Assembly (NCBI RefSeq): GCF_012910785.2
Contig: NZ_WTVH02000010.1
Location: forward strand, 1,240,001-1,304,000
From: Aromatoleum buckelii
GTDB lineage: Bacteria; Pseudomonadota; Gammaproteobacteria; Burkholderiales; Rhodocyclaceae
Length of the DNA stretch: 64,000 nt
Direction of reading: 5' to 3'
In this document: piece after piece, positions 20,768-28,853 of the stretch
How the letters are laid out: every line of letters starts with the position of its first letter
How positions within the stretch are numbered: the stretch's first letter is position 1
Program-made: the position numbers and the translations under genes
The notes under the pieces: model-generated
The model's database searches: none
The model's input: only the letters and a program-made list of their open reading frames with translations
Told to the model about the DNA's origin: nothing

Positions 20768-21601
20768 TCACGCCCGCACCCACGTCGAGCCGGCGATCCA
20801 CAGCTTTCTCACCGGTGTCAGCGACGTGCGCCGGTCGAGCACCTGGAAGCCGTCGCGCGCGATCTCGTCGAGCAGCGTGCGATAGATCGCCGCCATCACG
20901 AGGCCGGGCCGCTGAGCCTTGCGATCGACTGCCGGCAGATGCTGGAACGCCTGCTCGTAGAACTGGCGCGCGCGTTCGGCCTGAAACTCCATCAGCGCGC
21001 GGAAGTTGTCGCCGCCGTGCCCTTCGAGGATCTGGCTCGCCGGCACCTTGAAGCGCTGCAGGTCCTCGATCGGCAGATAGATCCGCCCGCGCCGCGCGTC
21101 CTCGCCGACGTCGCGGATGATGTTCGTGAGCTGCAGCGCGATGCCCAGATCGTGCGCGTACTTCAGCGTCTGGCGGTCCCGGTAGCCGAAGATCTCGGCC
21201 GCGAGCAGGCCGACGACGCTCGCCGCGCGGTAGCAGTACAGTTGCAGCGCCTTGAAATCGAGGTAGCGCGTCTGCCGCAAGTCCATCTCCATGCCGTCGA
21301 TGACTTCGAGCATCTGCTCGCGCGGCAGGTTGAAGCGGGCCAGCACGTCCTTCAGCGCGAGGCCGACCGGGTGGCTCGGGTTGCCGCCATATACCCGCGC
21401 GATCTCCTGGCGCCACCAGTCGAGCTTGTTGTGCGCGACCTGCACGTCGTTGCATTCATCGACGACGTCGTCGACCTCGCGGCAGAACGCATACAGCGCC
21501 GTGATCGCCTGCCGCCGTTCGGGCGGCAGGAACAGGAAGCTGTAATAGAAGCTGGAGCCGCTTTTTGCAGCCTTGTCCTGGCAATACTCGTGAGGGGTCA
21601 T
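20768..21601 (-). CDS. hpnD: HpnD, presqualene diphosphate synthase
   Basis: A 277-residue trans-prenyltransferase of the squalene/phytoene synthase family. The first aspartate-rich motif is CREVDDVVDE near residue 46 and the second is NIIRDVGEDARRGRIYLP near residue 160. Other family segments are SSFYYSFLFLPPERR and YCYRAASVVGLLAAEIFG. In the HpnCDE route HpnD joins two farnesyl diphosphates to presqualene diphosphate. The start ATG at 21601 overlaps the hpnC stop in an ATGA, so the two are translationally coupled. Distinguishing HpnD from HpnC rests on gene order and on its closer likeness to bacterial phytoene synthases. Confidence 0.92.
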   Translation of the reverse strand: MTPHEYCQDKAAKSGSSFYYSFLFLPPERRQAITALYAFCREVDDVVDECNDVQVAHNKLDWWRQEIARVYGGNPSHPVGLALKDVLARFNLPREQMLEVIDGMEMDLRQTRYLDFKALQLYCYRAASVVGLLAAEIFGYRDRQTLKYAHDLGIALQLTNIIRDVGEDARRGRIYLPIEDLQRFKVPASQILEGHGGDNFRALMEFQAERARQFYEQAFQHLPAVDRKAQRPGLVMAAIYRTLLDEIARDGFQVLDRRTSLTPVRKLWIAGSTWVRA

Positions 21602-22431
21602 CCGATTCCTTGATATCGCAGGGCGCGCCACGCGAGCCGCGGCCAGTCGGTGCGGCCGAGCGTCGGGCGGCGGCGGAACACGTCATAGTCCGCCGCTTCG
21701 ATCCGTTCGAGGATGCGCAGGCCTCCGGCGACCATCAGGCGCAGCTCCCAGCCGATGCGACCCGGCAGGCGGCGTGCGAGCGGCGCGCCTTCGAGCATCG
21801 TCGCGCGCGCCCGCTGCACCTCGAACGCCATCAGCGCGCGCCAGCGCTCGTCGCAGCGGCCGGCGTCGATGTCCGCCTCGCCGACGCCGAAGCGCGCGAG
21901 CTCGTCCTGCGGCACGTAGATGCGGCGCTTCGCCCAGTCGACCGCGACGTCCTGCCAGAAGTTGATCAACTGCAGGCTCGTGCAGATCCTGTCCGACAGC
22001 CGCAGGTTGTCCGGCGTTGCCGCGCCGTACAGATGCAGCAGCAGGCGCCCGACCGGGTTCGCCGAGCGGCGGCAATAATCGGCCAGCTCGGCGAAGTCGG
22101 CGTAGCGCGTCTTGCCGACGTCCTGGCCGAACGCGTCGAGGAGGTCGCGGAACAGCGGCAGCGGCAGTGCGTGGGCGCGGATGTTGCGGCCGAGGCGGTC
22201 GAACATCGGCGCGAGCCCGACATCGCGCGGTGGTGCGCCGCGCCCGATCGCGTCGAGTTCGAGGCGGTAATCCTTCAACCGCGCCAGCCGTGCAACCGCC
22301 GGCGCGTCGCCTTCGTCGGCGATGTCGTCGGCGCTGCGCGCGAACGCGTAAATGGCCTCCACCGGCTCGCGCAAACGGGCCGGAAGCAGCAGCGACGCGA
22401 CAGGAAAGTTCTCGTAGTGATCGACGGGCAT
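21598..22431 (-). CDS. hpnC: HpnC, hydroxysqualene synthase
   Basis: A 277-residue squalene/phytoene synthase-family enzyme beginning MPVDHYENFPVASLLLPARL, a characteristic HpnC start. The first acid motif is FARSADDIADEGD and the second is INFWQDVAVDWAKRRIYVP. HpnC converts presqualene diphosphate to hydroxysqualene, feeding HpnE. It is the first gene of hpnC-hpnD-hpnE. The squalene-hopene cyclase gene is not in this window. The 240-base gap upstream is shared with a divergent ABC ATPase and should hold both promoters. Confidence 0.93.
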   Translation of the reverse strand: MPVDHYENFPVASLLLPARLREPVEAIYAFARSADDIADEGDAPAVARLARLKDYRLELDAIGRGAPPRDVGLAPMFDRLGRNIRAHALPLPLFRDLLDAFGQDVGKTRYADFAELADYCRRSANPVGRLLLHLYGAATPDNLRLSDRICTSLQLINFWQDVAVDWAKRRIYVPQDELARFGVGEADIDAGRCDERWRALMAFEVQRARATMLEGAPLARRLPGRIGWELRLMVAGGLRILERIEAADYDVFRRRPTLGRTDWPRLAWRALRYQGIG

Positions 22432-22671
22432 GGCGGGGCGCCGGGAGTATACGCGATCGGCGCGGCGCCTTCCGGTGTTCGGCGGCCATTTGTTCGGCGC
22501 CCGCATGTTTGACGCGGGTTCGGGGCCGATTCGGCGTCGATTCGCTCCCGCAATGCATGCCGTAGCGACCGCTACAGCAGGGCGACAAGCACCGCCGTTC
22601 GGATTATTGTTCGAGGCTGCATGCGAGCCGCGCGGGCGGCATTTTTTCGTCACCGAGGAGACGCTGAACCG

Positions 22672-23349
<678 letters not shown>

Positions 23350-23380
23350 GCGCTTCGCCGGGCCGCCCCAGGAAGCGCCA

Positions 23381-25927
23381 ATGAACGCCGGGCTGCGCCA
23401 CGTGTTCCTCGCGAGCCTCGCCCGGCGGCGGCTCGCGACCGCGCTGTCCCTGCTCGCGATCGCGCTCGGCGTCGCGCTCGGCCTCGCGGTGCAGCTGATC
23501 CACGGCGCGGCGCTCGACGAATTCGGCCGCGGCATGCGCCTCGTCGCCGGCGAAGCGGACCTGCAGGTGATGGGCCCGCGCACCGGATTCGACGACGCGC
23601 TCTACGTCGTGCTCGCGCAGCGCCCCGAAGTGGCCGATGCGAGCCCGATCCTCGAAGTCGAAGCGTCGCTGCCCCAGCGCGACGACATTTTGCGCGTGTT
23701 CGGCGTCGACGCGCTGCGCGTGCGGCGCGTCCAGCCCGCGCTGATGCCAGTGCCCGAGGGGGAGGCGGGCGGCGAATTCGGCATTTTCGCCGCGGACGCG
23801 GTGTTCCTCAGCCCCGCTGCGCAGGCCGCGCTCGCGCTCGGAGAGGACACCGACGTGGGCACGGGCGGCACGCTCGCAGTGCTTGCCGGTCCGCGCGAAG
23901 AACACCTGCGCATCCTCGGCAGCGTCCCCGGCGCCGGCCGCGGCCAGCGCCTCGCGGTCATGGACATTGCCGCCGCGCAGCAGCTGTTCGACCAGGTCGG
24001 GCGCATCACGCGCATCGACCTGCGCCTCGCGCAAGGCGTCGACCGGGACGCGGCGATCGAGCGGCTGCGTCCGCTGCTGCCGGCCGGCGTCGAGCTGCTC
24101 GCCCCGGAAGCGGCCGCGTCGCAGGTCGCCGGGCTGTCGCGCGCGTATCGCGTGAACCTCACGATGCTCGCCGCGATCGCGCTGCTGACAGGCGGTTTCC
24201 TCGTGTTCTCGACGCAGCTGCTGTCGGTCGTGCGCCGGCGCCAGGAGCTCGCGTTCCTGCGCGCGCTCGGCCTCGACCGCCGCACGTTGCTGCGCGGCCT
24301 GCTCGCCGAAGGGGCGGTGCTCGGGCTTGTCGGCGGGCTGGTCGGCGTCGCGCTCGGCTACGTGCTGAGCGGGCTCGCGTTCTCGATCGTCGGCGCGGAC
24401 CTCGGCGCCGGCTATTTCGAAGGCGTCGAACCCGGCCTGCGCTTCGAACCGCTCGCGACCGCAGCGTATCTCGTGCTCGGCGTTGCCGCCGGTGTCGGCG
24501 GGGCGTGGCTGCCGGCGCGCGAAGCGAGCCGCGTCGCGCCGGCGCGGGCCTTGCGCGCCGGTGACGACGTCGAAGTGTGGCGGGCGCGCCCGCGCTGGTC
24601 CGCCGCGCTCGCGTCGCTCGGGCTCGCGCTGCTGCTGTGCCTGCTGCCGCCGCTCGGCGGCGTCCCGGTGTTCGGCTACGCGGCGATCGCGCTGATCCTC
24701 GTCGGCTCGGTGCTGGTCCTGCCCGCGGTCGTGCGGCTCGCGATGCGCTGCGTCGGTGGCGTTGGCAGCGTCGGCGGCGGGCGCTCCGTCCTGCTGCGCC
24801 TCGCGCACGCCCGGCTCGCCGCGGCACCCGGGCAGGTCCTGGTCGCCGGCGCGGGCGTCGTCGCCAGCGTCGCGCTCGCCGCGGCAATGGCGATCATGGT
24901 GAGTTCGTTCCGCACCTCGGTCGACGACTGGCTGTCCGACGTGCTGCCCGCGGACCTCTACCTGCGCGCGTCCTCGTCAGGCACGAGCGCGTTCCTGACG
25001 CCCGAAGTCATCGCCGGGGTCGCCGCGACGCCCGGCGTGTCGTCGGTGCAGCCGGTGCGTTACGACACGCTGCGGCTCGACGAAGCGCAGTTCCCGGTGA
25101 CGCTGATCGCCCGCCCCGTCGCCGAGGGTGCCGCGGTGCCGCTCGTCGAAGGCGACGCCGAGAGCGTGCGCGGAGCCGACGGCCTGCCGCCGGCGTGGGT
25201 GTCCGAAGCGATGGCCGATCTTTTCCGCGTCGCCGTCGGCGACACGCTGTCGCTGCCGCTCGGCGGCGCGCCGCATCGCTTCCGCGTCGCCGGCGTGTGG
25301 CGCGACTATGCGCGGCAGCACGGCGCCGTGCTCGTCGAGCTCGCCGACTACCGCGCGCTGACCAACGATTCCCGTTCGAACAACGTCGCGATCCGCGTCG
25401 CGCCCGGCGTGCAGGCGGAAGCGGTCGCCGCGGCGCTGCAGGCGCAGTTCGACGGGCGGAACTTCGAGCTCGCCGCGCCGGGCGACATCCGGTCGAAGAC
25501 GCTGGCGGTTTTCGACCGTACGTTTCTCGTCACGTACCTGATGGAAGCCGTCGCGATTCTGATCGGCCTTTTCGGCGTCAGCACCAGTTTTGCCGCGCTC
25601 GCGACCGCGCGCCGTAAGGAATTCGGCATGCTGCGCCACCTCGGGCTGACGCGGCGCGACATCGGCCGGCTGCTCGCGCTCGAAGGCGCGCTCGGTGCGG
25701 CGGTTGGCGTCGCGGTCGGGCTGGCGGCGGGTGGCGCGGTCGCGTTGGTGCTCGTCGAAGTCGTCAATCGCCAGAGCTTTCACTGGAGCATGGACATCCG
25801 GGTGCCGCTGGCGGCGCTCGCCGCGTTCGCCGTCGCGCTGGTGCTGCTCGCCGCCGTCGCCGCGCGCTTGTCCGGTTATCAGGCGATGCGCCAGGCGGCG
25901 GTGCTCGCGGTGCGGGAGGACTTTTGA
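23381..25927 (+). CDS. Large FtsX/MacB-type ABC permease (AttFG-like)
   Basis: An 848-residue permease with the duplicated FtsX layout. An N-terminal helix (LLAIALGVALGLAVQLIHG) precedes a ~200-residue periplasmic domain. A block of helices starts near residue 260 (LTMLAAIALLTGGFLVFSTQLLSVVRRR, then LALLLCLLPPLGGVPVFGY). A second periplasmic domain follows. The C-terminal helices include YLMEAVAILIGLFGVSTSFAA and the FtsX-typical EFGMLRHLGLTRRDIGRLLALEG. Such permeases couple ATP hydrolysis to mechanical work on periplasmic or lipid substrates rather than classic import. It ends in TGATG, overlapping the next start by one base. The substrate is unknown. Confidence 0.88.
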   Translation: MNAGLRHVFLASLARRRLATALSLLAIALGVALGLAVQLIHGAALDEFGRGMRLVAGEADLQVMGPRTGFDDALYVVLAQRPEVADASPILEVEASLPQRDDILRVFGVDALRVRRVQPALMPVPEGEAGGEFGIFAADAVFLSPAAQAALALGEDTDVGTGGTLAVLAGPREEHLRILGSVPGAGRGQRLAVMDIAAAQQLFDQVGRITRIDLRLAQGVDRDAAIERLRPLLPAGVELLAPEAAASQVAGLSRAYRVNLTMLAAIALLTGGFLVFSTQLLSVVRRRQELAFLRALGLDRRTLLRGLLAEGAVLGLVGGLVGVALGYVLSGLAFSIVGADLGAGYFEGVEPGLRFEPLATAAYLVLGVAAGVGGAWLPAREASRVAPARALRAGDDVEVWRARPRWSAALASLGLALLLCLLPPLGGVPVFGYAAIALILVGSVLVLPAVVRLAMRCVGGVGSVGGGRSVLLRLAHARLAAAPGQVLVAGAGVVASVALAAAMAIMVSSFRTSVDDWLSDVLPADLYLRASSSGTSAFLTPEVIAGVAATPGVSSVQPVRYDTLRLDEAQFPVTLIARPVAEGAAVPLVEGDAESVRGADGLPPAWVSEAMADLFRVAVGDTLSLPLGGAPHRFRVAGVWRDYARQHGAVLVELADYRALTNDSRSNNVAIRVAPGVQAEAVAAALQAQFDGRNFELAAPGDIRSKTLAVFDRTFLVTYLMEAVAILIGLFGVSTSFAALATARRKEFGMLRHLGLTRRDIGRLLALEGALGAAVGVAVGLAAGGAVALVLVEVVNRQSFHWSMDIRVPLAALAAFAVALVLLAAVAARLSGYQAMRQAAVLAVREDF

Positions 25928-27033
25928 TGCGCGCATATATTGCCGCGGCGCTGCTGTGGCTCGCGTCGGGCGTGTCGGCGGCGCCCCAAGCGCAAACCGG
26001 GAGCGGGAGCAATGATGCGCGGGATCCGCCCGGCTACCCCCCGGTCGTCGCCGGCCGCGCGCTGCAGTTTCCCGCCGACCACGGCGCGCACCCGGATTAC
26101 CGCACCGAGTGGTGGTACGTGACCGGCTGGGTCACGGACGAGGACGGCGTCGAACGCGGCTTCCAAGTCACGTTCTTTCGCGTGCGCACGCGCATCGGTG
26201 AGGACAGCCCGAGCCGCTTCGCGCCGCGCCAGCTGATTCTCGCGCACGCCGCGGTCGCCGATCCCGCCGAAGGCCGGCTGCTGCACGCCGAACGCGGCGA
26301 ACGCGCGCTCGATCCGCTTGCCGGCGCTGCGACCGGGCACACCCGCGCGTGGATCGGCAACTGGGCGCTCGAATGGTCGCAGGACCATTACCGCGCGATC
26401 GTCGACGCCGACGATTTCGCGTACGACCTGCGCTTCGACCCCGCCGGCCCGCCGCTGTCCAACGGCCAGGACGGCTTCAGCCAGAAAGCGCCCGACCCGC
26501 AGCACGCGAGCTATTACTACAGCCGTCCCCAGCTCGGCGTGAGCGGCAGCCTGCGCGTGCGGGACAAAACCCACCGCGTCACCGGCCGCGCGTGGCTGGA
26601 CCACGAATGGTCGAGCGCCTACCTGCCGGAAAAAGCGCGTGGTTGGGACTGGATCGGCATCAACCTCTCCGACGGCGGCGCGCTGATGGCGTTTCGCATG
26701 CGCACCGCCACCGGCGAAGCGACGTGGACTGCCGGCACGCTGCGCCGCGGCGACGGCGCGCCGCGCGCACTCGCTCCCGCGCAAGTCGCGTTCATCCCCG
26801 GGCGGCGCTGGCGCTCGCCGCGCACCGGCACCGAATACCCGGTCGAATGGCAGCTCGACATCGATGGCCGCCGCCTGGCACTGCAGCCGCTGATGGACGA
26901 CCAGGAACTCGACAGCCGCGGCACGACCGGTGCCGTTTACTGGGAAGGTGCGGTGCGCCTCGTCGAAGACGGCCGCGAGATCGGCCGCGGCTACCTGGAA
27001 ATGACGGGCTATGGCGAGCGCCTGAAAATGTAG
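25927..27033 (+). CDS. Secreted lipocalin-like protein, CrtC/AttH family
   Basis: A 368-residue protein with a signal peptide (MRAYIAAALLWLASGVSAAPQA). It has the two-lobed lipocalin-like fold of the carotenoid 1,2-hydratase/AttH family. Family motifs are DYRTEWWYVTGWV, GFQVTFFRVRTR, ASYYYSRPQLGVSG, GRAWLDHEWSSAYLP and GWDWIGINLSDGGALMAFRMR. Members act on or carry hydrophobic ligands such as carotenoids. Here the transporter partners and the nearby squalene genes suggest an isoprenoid or lipid ligand, which is inference. It is coupled to the permease by a one-base overlap. Annotation as a true hydratase would go too far. Confidence 0.87.
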   Translation: MRAYIAAALLWLASGVSAAPQAQTGSGSNDARDPPGYPPVVAGRALQFPADHGAHPDYRTEWWYVTGWVTDEDGVERGFQVTFFRVRTRIGEDSPSRFAPRQLILAHAAVADPAEGRLLHAERGERALDPLAGAATGHTRAWIGNWALEWSQDHYRAIVDADDFAYDLRFDPAGPPLSNGQDGFSQKAPDPQHASYYYSRPQLGVSGSLRVRDKTHRVTGRAWLDHEWSSAYLPEKARGWDWIGINLSDGGALMAFRMRTATGEATWTAGTLRRGDGAPRALAPAQVAFIPGRRWRSPRTGTEYPVEWQLDIDGRRLALQPLMDDQELDSRGTTGAVYWEGAVRLVEDGREIGRGYLEMTGYGERLKM

Positions 27034-27045
27034 CGTCGATGTAAC

Positions 27046-27073
27046 GTTTGGTATCCTCCCTTCTATGTATAAT
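27046..27073 (+). promoter_or_regulatory. Promoter of tRNA-Leu
   Basis: A perfect TATAAT -10 box at 27068-27073 stands 33 bases before the tRNA. A weak -35-like GTTTGG lies 16 bases further upstream. It is the natural promoter of the tRNA gene. Confidence 0.7.
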
Positions 27074-27105
27074 CCGCGCTCCGGGCGTCGTTCGAATGCC
27101 CGTGG

Positions 27106-27190
27106 GCGAGGGTGGCGGAATTGGTAGACGCACTGGATTTAGGTTCCAGCGCCGCAAGGCGTGAGAGTTCGAGTCTCTTCCCTCGCACCA
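27106..27190 (+). tRNA. tRNA-Leu (anticodon UAG)
   Basis: An 85-base class II tRNA. The acceptor stem pairs GCGAGGG with CCCTCGC, followed by A and an encoded CCA. The anticodon arm CTGGA-TTTAGGT-TCCAG gives anticodon TAG (UAG), reading CUA and other CUN leucine codons. A long variable arm (CGCCGCAAGGCG) and the T-arm GAGAGTTCGAGTCTC are as expected for leucine. A T6 run follows shortly (27195-27200). The tRNA sits at the left border of the exopolysaccharide region. Confidence 0.97.
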
Positions 27191-27215
27191 CCCGGTTTTT
27201 TCGCATCCGCGCGGC

Positions 27216-28016
27216 ATGATCGACCTGCATTGCCACATGCTCCCGGGCATCGACGACGGGGCGGCCGATCTTGCGACTGCGCTCGAAATGGCGCGCATCG
27301 CCGCGGCCGACGGCATCACCGTCGTCGCCTGCACGCCGCACATCTATCCGGGCATGTTCGACAACGACAGCGCCGGCATCGCCGCGGCGATCGACGCGCT
27401 GCAGCGGGAAATCGACGCGGCCGGAATCCCCCTGCGGCTGACCTGCGGCGCCGACGCGCACGTCACGCCGGAGCTGCTGTCGCGGCTCAAGACGGGCAGC
27501 GTTCCGCGGCTTGGCGACAGTCGCTATTTTCTCCTCGAACCGCCGCACCACGTCGCGCCGCCGCGCTTCGAGGAGTTCGTCTTCAACCTGCTCGCGTCGG
27601 GCTATGTGCCCGTCGTCACCCACCCGGAACGGCTGACGTGGATCGAAAACCACTACCCGATGTTCGGCGAACTGGTCCGCTCGGGAGCGTGGATGCAGGT
27701 GACTTCCGGCAGCCTCACCGGGCGCTTCGGCAAAGAGGCGAAATACTGGGGCGAGCGCATGCTCGACGAAGGGCTCGTGCATATTCTCGCGACCGACGCG
27801 CACAGCGCGCGGCGCCGTCCGCCGTTGCTCGCGGAAGGCCGGGCGGCAGCCGAGCGCCGGGTCGGTACCGACGAAGCATGCAATTTGGTCGAGGTCCGGC
27901 CCGCGGGTATACTCCGCGACCTTTCGCCCGAGAAACTGCCGCCGTTGCCGCAAACCCGCCGTTCTTCGGCGAGTGGGCGTGCCGGCTTCTTCAACCGGCT
28001 GTTTCGACGGCGTTAA
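27216..28016 (+). CDS. PHP-family tyrosine-protein phosphatase (CpsB/YwqE type)
   Basis: A 266-residue PHP-domain phosphatase. Metal-binding motifs are IDLHCHMLPGIDDG at the start, ACTPHIYPGMFDN, VVTHPERLTW and ATDAHSARRR. CpsB/YwqE enzymes remove phosphate from the tyrosine-rich tail of the polysaccharide co-polymerase kinase. The wzc-type kinase with such a tail is encoded two genes downstream, so this gene takes the Wzb role. The C-terminus is basic (GFFNRLFRRR), which could aid membrane contact; that is speculation. It begins 25 bases after the tRNA and is the first exopolysaccharide gene. Confidence 0.9.
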   Translation: MIDLHCHMLPGIDDGAADLATALEMARIAAADGITVVACTPHIYPGMFDNDSAGIAAAIDALQREIDAAGIPLRLTCGADAHVTPELLSRLKTGSVPRLGDSRYFLLEPPHHVAPPRFEEFVFNLLASGYVPVVTHPERLTWIENHYPMFGELVRSGAWMQVTSGSLTGRFGKEAKYWGERMLDEGLVHILATDAHSARRRPPLLAEGRAAAERRVGTDEACNLVEVRPAGILRDLSPEKLPPLPQTRRSSASGRAGFFNRLFRRR

Positions 28017-28106
28017 CCTGCCTTGTCGAAAACGTCAGATTTGTCCGCGCCGGCAGCAGGCTCTTGCCCTAGAGTTTCGGCTCCGTCGTCCGGGGAGTAG
28101 TTGTAA

Positions 28107-28811
28107 ATGCGTGTTTACCTTGCAGGCGTGATGTTGTCCTGCGCAATGATTTCGTCGTCCCCGGTTCATGCCCAAGCGACGTCCGCGCCGGCGCCCCTGG
28201 CGTCGGTCCTGCCATCGGCAGGCACCGCGCTCGACGACCCGGGCCCGCTGTTCGACGATTACTACATCGGCCCGTACGACTTGCTCGAAATCACCGTCTT
28301 CCAGGTCGACGACCTGTCGCGCACCGTGCGCGTCAACGCGCGCGGCTTCATCGGGCTGCCGCTGATCGGGCAGATCCAGGCTGCGGGGCTGAGCGCGCGC
28401 GTCGTCGAAGAGGAGATCGCGCGGCGCCTCACCGAGTGCTGCCTGCAGGACCCGCAGGTCACGATCTTCATCAAGGAGTTCGTCAGCCAGCGCGTGACCG
28501 TCGAAGGCGAAGTGACCAAGCCGGGCATTTTCCCGCTGTCCGGGCGCACGTCGCTGTTGCAGACGATCGCGCTCGCTGCCGGCGTCAGCGAGATCGCCGA
28601 CGTCAACCAGGTCAGCATCTTTCGCACGCTGGCCGACGGCAACAAGGAGCAGCTGGTGTTCGACCTCGAAGCGGTGCGCGCCGGCAAAGTCGATGACCCG
28701 CTCATCCAGGGCAACGACGTCGTCGTCGTCGGCAGCTCGACGGCTCGGTCGATGGTCAAAAGCGTGACGGGCACCCTGCGCGGCTTCATCGGCTTCGGCA
28801 CCGTCCGCTAG
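28107..28811 (+). CDS. Polysaccharide export protein, Wza/EpsE type
   Basis: A 234-residue secreted protein with an N-terminal signal sequence ending SSSPVHA. The Poly_export domain starts at YYIGPYDLLEITVFQVDDLSRTVRVNARGFIGLPLIG. A SLBB-like domain contains VTVEGEVTKPGIFPLSGRTSLLQTIALAAG. Wza-type proteins form the outer-membrane export channel of capsule systems. This one is much shorter than E. coli Wza (379 residues) and lacks the long C-terminal helix, as in EpsE-type proteins. A Cys at residue 12 does not sit in a convincing lipobox. It lies between the phosphatase and the Wzc kinase. Confidence 0.92.
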   Translation: MRVYLAGVMLSCAMISSSPVHAQATSAPAPLASVLPSAGTALDDPGPLFDDYYIGPYDLLEITVFQVDDLSRTVRVNARGFIGLPLIGQIQAAGLSARVVEEEIARRLTECCLQDPQVTIFIKEFVSQRVTVEGEVTKPGIFPLSGRTSLLQTIALAAGVSEIADVNQVSIFRTLADGNKEQLVFDLEAVRAGKVDDPLIQGNDVVVVGSSTARSMVKSVTGTLRGFIGFGTVR

Positions 28812-28853
28812 CCTTCCGCAAGCTTCCGAAAAACTCGCAAAAAATCCCCGGAA

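Noticed and set aside
28140-28145. Lipoprotein attachment Cys in the Wza-type protein
   Set aside because: The residues before Cys12 (VMLS) do not make a standard lipobox.
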